From DALYLB01 sp033763135 (lineage in GTDB: Bacteria > Acidobacteriota > Blastocatellia > RBC074), in contig JANRKY010000148.1 in the NCBI GenBank assembly GCA_033763135.1, positions 17,487 through 81,486 on the forward strand: 64,000 nucleotides of DNA. The letters are read 5' to 3'. Numbering within the stretch: position 1 is the stretch's first letter; each line of letters starts with the position of its first letter. The notes below the pieces were generated by a model. That model saw nothing but the letters and a program-made list of their open reading frames with translations. It was not told the origin of the DNA and made no database searches. The position numbers and the translations under genes are program-made. Below, piece after piece: positions 1-7,732 of the stretch.

Positions 1-281
<281 letters not shown>

Positions 282-294
282 CTGTGAGTAAATT

Positions 295-834
295 ATGAGA
301 TCGAAAAAAATCTTCCCGATGCTCCTGCTGGCGCTCTGTCTCGCGACGAGCGCGCTCTCCCAGTCGAAACCGGCGTCGCCCCGCGCGACGGTCCAGTCCT
401 TCTTCAATCTGCTCAAATCGCAGAAATACGACGCACTATACGAATTTCTCCCCTCGGACCTGCAACGGCAAACGTCGCGCGAACAGTTCGCCATGAGCCT
501 CAAACGACTGGACGGCTTCCTGTTGATCGAGAAGCTGGAGGTCGGGCGCGTGCAGGAGCGAAACGAATTCGCCGTCGTCGACACGACGATCTACGGCAGG
601 CTCAAACAACCCATGAAGATCAACGCGGAAGAGATCCAGGAGGGACGCGTCTCAGTACAGCAGTTCCTCTTCCGCGAATCCGGCGCCTGGAAACTGGCCA
701 CGGCCGACAACCGCTCCCAGAGCTTCTTTCTGAAACGCAATCCCGATTTCGAAAAGCAGTTTCAACTCTCGCGACCGAAGTTCGAGTTTCGGCAGAACGG
801 CCGGTGGACCGCCATGGGGCCGCGACGCCAATAA
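295..834 (+). CDS. Secreted or periplasmic protein, NTF2-like/DUF4878-like
   Basis: 179 residues. It begins with a signal peptide: MRSKK, a hydrophobic stretch (about residues 6-21) and an Ala/Ser-rich cleavage region near residue 23. The mature part has the pattern of small NTF2-like lumazine-binding domains (ATVQSFFNLLKSQKYDALYEFL, then alternating strands and a final 'GAWKLA' strand), a fold often found in acidobacterial exported proteins of unknown role. It converges on the gene at 843-1430 with 8 bases between the stop codons. The family assignment rests on pattern only; no catalytic residues are recognised. Confidence 0.7.
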   Translation: MRSKKIFPMLLLALCLATSALSQSKPASPRATVQSFFNLLKSQKYDALYEFLPSDLQRQTSREQFAMSLKRLDGFLLIEKLEVGRVQERNEFAVVDTTIYGRLKQPMKINAEEIQEGRVSVQQFLFRESGAWKLATADNRSQSFFLKRNPDFEKQFQLSRPKFEFRQNGRWTAMGPRRQ

Positions 835-842
835 CAATGGGC

Positions 843-1430
843 TCAGCGCATCTTTCCGATCGTCTGCTGCCAGGTGAGCGACTTGCGGAGCACGGCCAGC
901 CGCGCGCGCTCCGTCGCGTCCGTCAGTCGATCGAGCTGATCGACGATCGCCGTCAGCAGCGGGAAGGCGAAGAGGTTCGCATGCGTCGAGACGTGGGCGT
1001 AATAGGCGAGCTGCAGCGTGCCGCGGCCGTCCCGATGAAAGGCCAGGATCTCCTCCGTCGTCATCGTCTCGACGTGCGAATTGATCGGCAGCACGACCCG
1101 CGGGACGCCCTGATGCGCGCCCTGGGCATCCTGCCAGCCGAGCAGGAGAAGGCCGATCAGCACGCCCTGCTCGTTCAGATAGTCCGGCATGAAGACATTG
1201 TTCAGTTCGCGCGGCGTCGTCAGGCGCGGACCGAAATTGCCGTAGTCGGGGTTGATCAGCAGTGAATCGTAGATCACGCCCACCACGACCCGCTCGCCCG
1301 CGGAAATCCGCACGAACTGCCCGAAGTGATAATCGTCCATCTTCGGCGAAGCGTCCGTCTCCAGCGAATCGAGGATGCGCGCGGAATAGTCGACGTGCGA
1401 ATTGGATTTGATGATCTTCGCTATCAGCAT
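843..1430 (-). CDS. Hypothetical protein with HAS-barrel-like N-terminus
   Basis: 195 residues, no signal peptide and no membrane segment. The ATG at 1430 has a strong Shine-Dalgarno (GGAGGAG) at proper spacing. The N-terminal half (MLIAKIIKSNSHVDYSARIL, then GQFVRI and VVGVIYDSLL) resembles the small beta-barrel found at the front of HerA-type ATPases, but no Walker motifs follow. The C-terminal third is helical. It lies downstream of the Wzt-like ATPase, separated by a GC-rich inverted repeat. The barrel resemblance is weak, and a stand-alone barrel protein of unknown role is the safest description. Confidence 0.6.
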   Translation of the reverse strand: MLIAKIIKSNSHVDYSARILDSLETDASPKMDDYHFGQFVRISAGERVVVGVIYDSLLINPDYGNFGPRLTTPRELNNVFMPDYLNEQGVLIGLLLLGWQDAQGAHQGVPRVVLPINSHVETMTTEEILAFHRDGRGTLQLAYYAHVSTHANLFAFPLLTAIVDQLDRLTDATERARLAVLRKSLTWQQTIGKMR

Positions 1431-1462
1431 GGTGATCTCCTCCCTCCGACCGGGCCAGTATA

Positions 1463-1545
1463 CGCGACGCGGCGAGAAGCGCGACGCGGCGAAAAAAAAT
1501 CATCCTCGCCGCGTCGCCGCGTCGCTCTCCTCGCCGCGTCGCCAG
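1463..1545. repeat. Inverted repeat built from a 'gacgcggcga' phrase
   Basis: One arm carries tandem copies of a phrase like GCGACGCGGCGA. The other carries its reverse complement (TCGCCGCGTCGC) several times, with an A-rich loop between. The right arm lies inside the 3' end of the Wzt-like gene, so its last dozen or so residues (ending EESDAATRRG) and its TGA stop are provided by the repeat. A similar phrase (acgacgcggcgaaaa) recurs near 30535-30562. Confidence 0.75.
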
Positions 1546-2783
1546 TTCGCTTCGAACTTCATCAGGCCGTGGATCACGCCTTCGGTGACGACGTTCAACT
1601 GATAGAGCTGGTTGTGGACGTCGGCCGGATCGCCCCAGCCCGGTTCGCCGCTCTCGGTGAAGACCTTGAGCGACAGATAATAGACGTTGTGCGAGAGTTC
1701 GAGATTCGGGATGTGCAGCTCGATGGCGCCCGTCCCGGCCGCAACGGGCATGGACGTGGGGTGCGTGTCGAAATTGTTGATGCTGCCGATGAAGACACCG
1801 TCATAGCGGTGCAGATCGACCGCGAAGATGGGGGCGGGATAATCGGCGTCGGCTTCGTATTCGAGCCGGATCGTCATGGACTCGCCGGTCTTGAAGACCC
1901 AGGTGGCCTCTCCGCGGGGATTGATCGCCTCGACGCGGGTGAAGCGAATGCGGCCGTTTCCCCATCGCGAGCCGGTCAGTTTCAACTCGCGCAGGATATC
2001 GTCGTGATCGGGCGAGCCGATGCCGCCGCCCTGCGCTGTCTGATGCAATCGCTGGTCTTCGAGCTTCGCGCAGAAGGCCTGATAGGCCGTCACGACTTCG
2101 CGGGCGTTGCCGGTCATCGCGACCTTGCCGCCCTCGATCCACATCGCGCTCGTGCAGAACCGCTGGACCAGCCCGGGATCGTGCGAGACGAAGAGGACCG
2201 TCTTCCCCGCCTTGCGGAAATATTCCATGCGGTCGAGCGATTTGCGCTGAAAATAGACGTCGCCGACCGAGAGCGCCTCATCCACGATCAGCACATCGGG
2301 ATCGACGTGAATCGCCGACGCGAACGCGAGCCGCATGAGCATGCCCGTCGAATAGGTCTTGACCGGCTGATCGACAAAGGCCTCCAGCTCGGCGAACTGC
2401 ACGATGACGTCCATTCGCCGGGCCATCTCCTCTTCGCTGAAGCCGAGAATCTGTCCGCTCAGCAGGATGTTCTCCCGCCCCGTATATTCGGGATTGAACC
2501 CGCTGCCGAGTTCGAGCAGCGCCGTCACGCGCCCCTCGACGCGCACCTCGCCCCGCGTCGGCTGGAGCACGCCCGCGATGATCTGCAGCAGCGTCGTCTT
2601 CCCCGCCCCATTCCGCCCGATGATCCCGACCGCCTCGCCCGTCGGCACTTCGAGGCTCACCTCCTCCAGCGCCCAGAAATCGCGATGATACTTCCGCCGC
2701 CCGCGCAGCAGAATCTCCTTCAACCGGCCCGCCGGCGAATCATAGAGTCGATAGAGTTTTGAAACGTTCTGTACGGAGATCAC
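1500..2783 (-). CDS. Polysaccharide export ABC transporter ATP-binding protein, Wzt/TagH-like
   Basis: 427 residues from a GTG start. The nucleotide-binding domain has Walker A GRNGAGKTT at 56-64, the signature YSTGM near 144-148, Walker B LIVDEA near 165-170 and the switch His at 201. After about residue 240 a separate C-terminal domain follows, of the size and beta-rich pattern of the Wzt carbohydrate-binding domain that recognises the O-antigen terminus before export. Such ATPases pair with a Wzm-type permease, which is not in this window. The extreme C-terminus is encoded by an inverted repeat, so the native end may have been altered. Confidence 0.88.
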   Translation of the reverse strand: MISVQNVSKLYRLYDSPAGRLKEILLRGRRKYHRDFWALEEVSLEVPTGEAVGIIGRNGAGKTTLLQIIAGVLQPTRGEVRVEGRVTALLELGSGFNPEYTGRENILLSGQILGFSEEEMARRMDVIVQFAELEAFVDQPVKTYSTGMLMRLAFASAIHVDPDVLIVDEALSVGDVYFQRKSLDRMEYFRKAGKTVLFVSHDPGLVQRFCTSAMWIEGGKVAMTGNAREVVTAYQAFCAKLEDQRLHQTAQGGGIGSPDHDDILRELKLTGSRWGNGRIRFTRVEAINPRGEATWVFKTGESMTIRLEYEADADYPAPIFAVDLHRYDGVFIGSINNFDTHPTSMPVAAGTGAIELHIPNLELSHNVYYLSLKVFTESGEPGWGDPADVHNQLYQLNVVTEGVIHGLMKFEANWRRGEESDAATRRG

Positions 2784-2795
2784 AGTGAAAACAGG

Positions 2796-2952
2796 CCTTG
2801 ATTATCGTTTCGGCCATATTGGCGTGGAGATGGACCACAAAACCGCAGAGGCACGGAGAGAGCCGGAAAACAGGGACGCCTCTGCTCTCCGCGTCGCCAC
2901 TCCGCGACCTTGCGGCAGCTTCAGGCTCATTGTGCCGAAATGATGATCAAGG
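2796..2952. repeat. MITE-like inverted-repeat element, copy A of the CCTTGATnATCG family
   Basis: About 157 bp with terminal inverted repeats: CCTTGATTATCGTTTCGGCC on the left and, inverted on the right, CCTTGATCATCATTTCGGCA. The core pairs 'accgcagaggcacggagaga' with 'tctgctctccgcgtcgccac'. A second copy in the same orientation lies at 29104-29255. The right end reaches into the stop codon of the aspartyl-protease-like gene (TGA within TGATCATC). No open frame is seen inside, so any mobility would be non-autonomous. Confidence 0.75.
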
Positions 2953-3363
2953 CCCCTCTTCCTGATAAGGGCCAAGATAGAGCGCGGCGTCGTAATCCAC
3001 TACAGCCAGACGAACCTTCTGCAGCCACCCCTCCCGCCCTAAAAGATTACGTGGCAGACCGTAGTCGGCAGCGAAGTAGACAACCGAATCGAACTCCAAC
3101 CCAAGCGTGGTGAGCGTGACGGCGTGACCAAATGCGGTGAGCGAGCCGGCCAGCGTATTGAAGATGCGGCGATGGCCTGTTTCGATATCAACGCCCAGAG
3201 CCTCCGCAATCTCTCGCATGAAAAGGCACACCTGCCCGCCAGTATCAATCTTGGCCAGACAAATAATGGAAGTAGCTCCAAAACCAAGACGCGCTTCTAT
3301 CGTAATGCCCTCAAGTCGCGTGTCGTAGCTTTCACGGGCGGCAAAGGCAAGTTGATGCGACAT
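2947..3363 (-). CDS. Retropepsin-like aspartyl protease family small protein
   Basis: 138 residues. The core shows the single Asp-Thr-Gly motif (LAKIDTGGQVCLF) near one third of the length, then hydrophobic strands and 'GLPRNLLGREGWLQKV', the pattern of bacterial single-domain retropepsin-like proteins that work as dimers. The ATG at 3363 lies 2 bases after the stop of the upstream gene (TGACTATG), so translation is probably coupled. Its stop falls in the terminal repeat of the adjacent MITE-like element. Substrate unknown. The tight pairing with a DUF5678-like partner resembles a two-gene module, but no toxin-antitoxin evidence exists here. Confidence 0.7.
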   Translation of the reverse strand: MSHQLAFAARESYDTRLEGITIEARLGFGATSIICLAKIDTGGQVCLFMREIAEALGVDIETGHRRIFNTLAGSLTAFGHAVTLTTLGLEFDSVVYFAADYGLPRNLLGREGWLQKVRLAVVDYDAALYLGPYQEEGP

Positions 3364-3365
3364 AG

Positions 3366-3785
3366 TCAAAGAATGAACGGAGGCGCATCGCTGGGTTCGA
3401 CCAAAACCAGCAGCGCATCTAAATGGCCCGCATCTTGCGCGGCCCGGTGAACGGCCTTGGCATTTGTGCCGTGACTGACGAGGCGCCCGAATTTGAGCGC
3501 GACCCATTGCCCGGCGTACTCATCACGATGATCCGCCAGCCATTGTCGATCAGCGCTAAAGTCACGCAGTTCAGCCGCTCGCACCGATCCGCTACGGCCC
3601 TCCAGTCCCTGAGTGTCATTAATTTCTGTAGAAACATATTGACTCTCTGATTCATCGGGCTCAGGCTGAATACTCGAGCCTCCTTGTTCAAGTAGATCAG
3701 CCAGGCGTTTAATGAGTTTGACTTGCTCGCTTGCCGAGAGTTGCTGCACCTGGTTCATGATCAAATCGAGTTGATTAACAGCCAT
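3366..3785 (-). CDS. DUF5678-like small protein, partner of the aspartyl protease-like gene
   Basis: 139 residues with a near-perfect ribosome binding site (AAGGAGGTGA) before the ATG at 3785. Residues 1-35 are helical (MAVNQLDLIMNQVQQLSASE), like small antitoxin-type dimerisation segments. An acidic linker follows. The C-terminal 55 residues read 'WLADHRDEYAGQWVALKFG', then 'AVHRAAQDAG' and end in 'VEPSDAPPFIL', matching the DUF5678 pattern I recall. It is the first gene of a two-gene unit with the protease-like protein. Function unknown. Confidence 0.7.
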   Translation of the reverse strand: MAVNQLDLIMNQVQQLSASEQVKLIKRLADLLEQGGSSIQPEPDESESQYVSTEINDTQGLEGRSGSVRAAELRDFSADRQWLADHRDEYAGQWVALKFGRLVSHGTNAKAVHRAAQDAGHLDALLVLVEPSDAPPFIL

Positions 3786-3859
3786 TGCTTCACCTCCTTG
3801 CCGTTCAAATGGAGATTATACGCAATCATGTGGGAGTTGAACCAGAAGCGTCCGGAAGA

Positions 3860-5905
3860 TCAATCATACAATTCGTGCGGATAGCGGTCGAACTGTTCGC
3901 TCTGTTTGCGCCCGACGGCGTAGATGTTGTCGCCGCGCAGCTCCCGCGGGACGCCGGTCGCGTCGAGCGATTGGAGGAGCGCCTCATCGGTGGCGTGCCA
4001 GACATCCTCGGCAAAGAGGCGCACGACCTTGAAGCCGGCCGCTTCGAGAACGGTGCGGACGTCGCCGGGCGCGTATTCCCGGCTGTGGCGATCGGCGGAA
4101 TTGTTCCGATTATAGAGGCCGTAGATGTTCGGGCTGCGCCCGGCCATGGCCTCGCCGACGCTGAAGGCGCTGGCGATGTTCGGCGTCGTCAGAATCAGCA
4201 GGCCGCCCCAGCGGAGGATGCGGTTGAGTTCCGTCAGCATGTGCATCGGGTCTTCGCGCAGGTGTTCGATCAGCTCGCAGCAGAGGACGACATCGAAATG
4301 GTTGTCGGGGAACGGAAATCGATCGTGCTCGGCGTCCACGTTCTTCATCGTGAACGAGGCCTCCTCGCCGGTCACGGCGTGGCGGAACGACTGGACCTGC
4401 TCGCGCGTCGGCCCCTCCCAGAAGTTGGTCACGGCGATTTCGTCATAGCTGCCGTAGCGGCGGATGATCAGCGGCATCTGGCAATAGCTGCTCAGTTCGA
4501 GCAGGCGCCGGCCCGGGCCGCCCTGCGGGACGAGTTCGACCGTGCGCAGCAGCCGGGCGCCGTGCTTGCGCAGATAGCCGGTCGCGTTCGCGTCCTCGGC
4601 ATAAAAGCCCAGCACGTGATCGAGCGCCTCTTCGCGATCGAAGGCGATCGTCGGCGCCTCCTTGAAATCGAGCCGGTAGTTGGGCGTGGGCGGGACGGTC
4701 CGCGGATGTCCGCGCCGTTCCAGAATCCGCCCGGCGAGATCGAGATAGCGGGCCGCGGACTTTTCGATCGCGCACTCGCCGCGGACCCAATCCATCGCCC
4801 GCCGGCTCAGGGCCTCGCGAAGCGTCGGTCGATGCGCGAGCGCGTGCAGCCGCTTGTAGAGATCGCCCTCTTCATTCGGCCCGATGGGCACCTTCATCAC
4901 CACATCGTCGGGAAGCTCGCCGAACTGGCCGAAGTCCGTGACGATCACCGGCTTGCCCGTGCCGAGCGAGCGCACCAGCGTCCCCGAGGTCTCGCCGGCC
5001 GTCGGATAGCGCAGATTGACGATCACGTCGACCGCCTTCAAATACCGGAAGAAATCGCGCTCGGTCACATAGCCCGTGATGCGCACGCGATCGCGCAGAT
5101 TCATCTCTTCGATGAGCGGCGCGACGCTCCATTTCCAGTGATCCTCGCCGACGATCAGATAGAGCGCGTTCGGCAGAATCCGCAGCAGACGCTGAAACGC
5201 CGCCAGCACGGCCGGAATCCGCTTCGATTGCGTGACGAACCCGTGCGAGGCGATCACCCAGGCATCCTCGGGAATCCCGAGCGATCGGCGGCACTCCGCC
5301 TTGTCCATCGCATCGAGCGCGAAGGCCTGCGGCGCAAGGTGGTGCGGGATCAACTCGACCGGCGCCCGCAGGCCTTCGAGCTGCGAGAGCGCGTACTCGT
5401 TGTGGACGATGACGCCGAGGCTTCGCGAGACGATTCGCCGGTTGAGCGGCATGAGAAACTGCTGATAGTCGCTGCCGACGCTGTTGGCGCGCATATCGGC
5501 CGCGCGGGCGCCGCGCCGGCCGTAGGCGTAGAACATCTCGTTCCAATAGGCCTCTTCATCCTGTCGGCCGAGCGTCTTCCAGGCGATCAGGTGATGCAGA
5601 CAGTGCTCGTGCAGCACGAGCAGGCCCGGCGTCTCGATCGCGCGCTCATAAACGAATTCGTGATAGGGGTTGTTGCCCTGGTGATAGATGCAGAGATCGA
5701 AGGGCTGCTGTCGATGGATCTCGTCGAAGTGGGTTGCGTCGTGGACGGCGAAGTGAGGGCTGTCCGCATTCAGCCGCAGCTGGTCGGCCTGTTCCACAAA
5801 GACGCTGATCTCCGCGCCGCGCGCCAGATGCGGCAGCAATTCCGCATTGTAATCGGCGATGCCCGACTTGCTCGGGGGGAGCGGCGTGAAATAGGCCAGA
5901 CGCAT
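3860..5905 (-). CDS. Glycosyltransferase (GT4-like) fused to a SAM methyltransferase
   Basis: 681 residues in two domains. Residues 1 to about 395 are a GT-B glycosyltransferase: N-terminal 'FTPLPPSKSGIADYNAELLP', a His-rich 'HEHCLHH' segment, and the C-terminal donor-binding region 'GETSGTLVRSLGTGKPVIV'. After about residue 430 comes a methyltransferase: 'GRRLLELSSYC' as motif I-like strand, then 'VDAEHDRFPFPDNHFDVVLC', 'CELIEHL' and 'GGLLILTTPN'. The fusion suggests one enzyme adds a sugar and methylates the same glycan. The canonical GxGxG loop is degenerate (LELSSYCQ). It is a single gene on the minus strand, upstream of the small two-gene unit and downstream of lgt. Confidence 0.85.
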   Translation of the reverse strand: MRLAYFTPLPPSKSGIADYNAELLPHLARGAEISVFVEQADQLRLNADSPHFAVHDATHFDEIHRQQPFDLCIYHQGNNPYHEFVYERAIETPGLLVLHEHCLHHLIAWKTLGRQDEEAYWNEMFYAYGRRGARAADMRANSVGSDYQQFLMPLNRRIVSRSLGVIVHNEYALSQLEGLRAPVELIPHHLAPQAFALDAMDKAECRRSLGIPEDAWVIASHGFVTQSKRIPAVLAAFQRLLRILPNALYLIVGEDHWKWSVAPLIEEMNLRDRVRITGYVTERDFFRYLKAVDVIVNLRYPTAGETSGTLVRSLGTGKPVIVTDFGQFGELPDDVVMKVPIGPNEEGDLYKRLHALAHRPTLREALSRRAMDWVRGECAIEKSAARYLDLAGRILERRGHPRTVPPTPNYRLDFKEAPTIAFDREEALDHVLGFYAEDANATGYLRKHGARLLRTVELVPQGGPGRRLLELSSYCQMPLIIRRYGSYDEIAVTNFWEGPTREQVQSFRHAVTGEEASFTMKNVDAEHDRFPFPDNHFDVVLCCELIEHLREDPMHMLTELNRILRWGGLLILTTPNIASAFSVGEAMAGRSPNIYGLYNRNNSADRHSREYAPGDVRTVLEAAGFKVVRLFAEDVWHATDEALLQSLDATGVPRELRGDNIYAVGRKQSEQFDRYPHELYD

Positions 5906-5928
5906 AGAGTATGGTCGCGAGCGGGCGC

Positions 5929-6792
5929 TCAGGCGATCCGGACCGCCGGCTGCACCCGAACCCGGTAAAGATAGGCGCCGAGTGCGCCGATGAAGGAGAT
6001 CAGGGCGATGAACTGCGACGTGGACAGATTCATGATCTCTCCGCGCGGATCGTCGCGCCAGAACTCGATGATGAATCGCGCAACGGCATAGAGGATCGCA
6101 TAGGCCAGCATCACCTGCCCGTAAAATCGCCGACGGCCGAAGAGCGCCAGCAGGGCGAGAAAGATCACGATCATCGCCGCGGACTCATAGAGCTGGGTCG
6201 GATGAAGCCGGATCGGCGCGAGCAGCCCGCCCAGGCGCTCGGCCCAGACATTCTGCTGAATCGGGTCGGCGAGATGCGCGACGATCGTCGGAACGCTCGT
6301 GATCTCGTGGCCGCGATCGGTGAAATGGACGCCGCACCAGGCCGTCGTCGGCCTTCCCCAGCAGCAGCCGGCGCTGAAACAGCCGAGCCGCCCGATCGCC
6401 TGTCCGATCGCAATCCCCGGCGCGAAGGCATCGGCCGTCCGCCACCACGGCAGCTTGTACCGCCACATCACCACCACCGAGGCCAGCAACGCCGCCAGAA
6501 ACCCGCCATAATAGACGCCCGCCGACAGCAGAAAGTCCCGCGTAAAGATCTCGCTGAATCCCCGGAGCGAGTACTCGTCCCATTCCGTGATCACCAGCAG
6601 CAGCTTGGAGCCGACCAGCGACGAGGCCAGCACCCACAATCCGAGATCATAGACCTTCTGCTTGTCCAGCCCGTCCCGCTCGGCGAGGCGCGACATCACG
6701 AGCAACCCGACGATGAACGAGATCGCCAGCAGCAGGCCGTAGGTATTGAAGACGAAACTGGTGTAAGGAAGCTTGAAAAGTTCGGGGAACAT
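5929..6792 (-). CDS. lgt: Prolipoprotein diacylglyceryl transferase
   Basis: 287 residues with about seven hydrophobic segments, normal for Lgt. It transfers a diacylglyceryl group from phosphatidylglycerol to the lipobox cysteine of prelipoproteins in the inner membrane. Recognisable blocks are 'GVYYGGFLAALLA', the Lgt signature region 'GQAIGRLGCFSAGCCWGRPT' and 'LHPTQLYES'. It lies 23 bases downstream of lspA, so the two consecutive steps of lipoprotein maturation are in one operon. BamD in this window is one lipobox-containing client. Confidence 0.95.
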   Translation of the reverse strand: MFPELFKLPYTSFVFNTYGLLLAISFIVGLLVMSRLAERDGLDKQKVYDLGLWVLASSLVGSKLLLVITEWDEYSLRGFSEIFTRDFLLSAGVYYGGFLAALLASVVVMWRYKLPWWRTADAFAPGIAIGQAIGRLGCFSAGCCWGRPTTAWCGVHFTDRGHEITSVPTIVAHLADPIQQNVWAERLGGLLAPIRLHPTQLYESAAMIVIFLALLALFGRRRFYGQVMLAYAILYAVARFIIEFWRDDPRGEIMNLSTSQFIALISFIGALGAYLYRVRVQPAVRIA

Positions 6793-6815
6793 AGGGTCGC
6801 AAGCAGATCCGCACG

Positions 6816-7316
6816 TTATTCGGTGGCGGCGGGCGCCGGATTGGCGCGCGCCTCCCAGATCATCTCGATCGCGAGCAGCACGGCGCCCACGCAGATCGCG
6901 GAATCGGCGACATTGAAGGTCGGCCAGACATACTGGTCGCGCCAGTGCACCTCAATGAAATCGACCACCTCTCCCAGCCGGATGCGGTCGATCATATTCC
7001 CGACGATCCCCGCGAGCAGCAACCCGAGCGCAAGATTCGCCCGACGCTGCCACGCCGCCGTCCGCCACAGATAATTCAACACAAAGACCGCCGCGAAGAT
7101 CGAGATGACGGCAAAGATCCATCGCACATTGAGACTGCTTTCGGCGAACATGCTGAACGCCACGCCGCGGTTCGTGGCGTAACTGAAGCGAAAATAGCCG
7201 GGAAGGACCTCGATGGTCATCACCGGCCGGAGTTTCAGCGTCGCCCACGCCTTCGTGGCCTGATCGGCGACGACCAGAAACAGCGCGAGAATCAGATAGG
7301 GCAATTTCGCTCTCAT
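6816..7316 (-). CDS. lspA: Lipoprotein signal peptidase (signal peptidase II)
   Basis: 166 residues with four hydrophobic segments. It cleaves the signal peptide of lipidated prolipoproteins. Signature blocks are 'YATNRGVAFSMF' and the catalytic Asp regions 'GNMIDRIRLGEVVDFIEV' and 'FNVADSAICVG', which carry the two aspartates of this membrane aspartyl protease. Its start overlaps the stop of the upstream gene by four bases (ATGA), and lgt follows 23 bases later. Length is typical for the family. Confidence 0.95.
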   Translation of the reverse strand: MRAKLPYLILALFLVVADQATKAWATLKLRPVMTIEVLPGYFRFSYATNRGVAFSMFAESSLNVRWIFAVISIFAAVFVLNYLWRTAAWQRRANLALGLLLAGIVGNMIDRIRLGEVVDFIEVHWRDQYVWPTFNVADSAICVGAVLLAIEMIWEARANPAPAATE

Positions 7317-7678
7317 TCCGATGCCTTCCCCGGGGAGATCTCTTCAATGATCGATTCCCCGCTCGACTCGTCCCCCGACGTCCATCGCCACCGCTCGTGC
7401 ATCCGCAGCCGTCCGTCGGGCAGCCGCTCCGGCGTGGAGCGACAGATCCCGCTCCGCCATTCGCCCGCCGCATTCAGATGCTGATACCGCATCTCCAGAC
7501 AATCCTCCTCGTCGACCCGCGCGAGCAGCGTGCCGAACCGGATCTCTCCGCCGGCATAGGTCGCCCACACGATCTCGCCCTCCTGCCGGTAATGAAAGAT
7601 CGTCTCGGCCGACACCTCGCCGTTCTCGGTGTTGGCCACTGAGGCGAACCGGCGGTCATTGTAATTGATTCCATGCAT
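7313..7678 (-). CDS. Small conserved beta-rich protein upstream of lspA
   Basis: 121 residues, soluble, no signal peptide. The sequence alternates short strands and turns: 'HYRQEGEIVWATYAGGEIRF', 'GTLLARVD', 'LEMRYQHLN', then 'RMHERWRW'. Proteins with this look are often mislabelled N-acetylglutamate synthase in databases, but no GNAT acetyl-CoA loop is visible. The four-base overlap with lspA shows translational coupling. I cannot assign a function. Confidence 0.75.
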   Translation of the reverse strand: MHGINYNDRRFASVANTENGEVSAETIFHYRQEGEIVWATYAGGEIRFGTLLARVDEEDCLEMRYQHLNAAGEWRSGICRSTPERLPDGRLRMHERWRWTSGDESSGESIIEEISPGKASE

Positions 7679-7679
7679 G

Positions 7680-7732
7680 AGTCTTATGGGAACCCATAGG
7701 ACCTGTAAGTCCCTTAGGTCCCATCCGTCCTA
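7680..7732. repeat. Short inverted repeat of an 'atgggacctataggacc'-type phrase at the ileS stop codon
   Basis: The interval between ileS and the next gene is almost entirely a palindrome (ATGGGAACCCATAGGACCTG pairing with AAGTCCCTTAGGTCCCAT). Read on the minus strand, the ileS stop TAG is the first three bases of a 'TAGGAC' phrase that continues into the repeat. There is no T tract of the kind expected for an intrinsic terminator. Confidence 0.6.
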
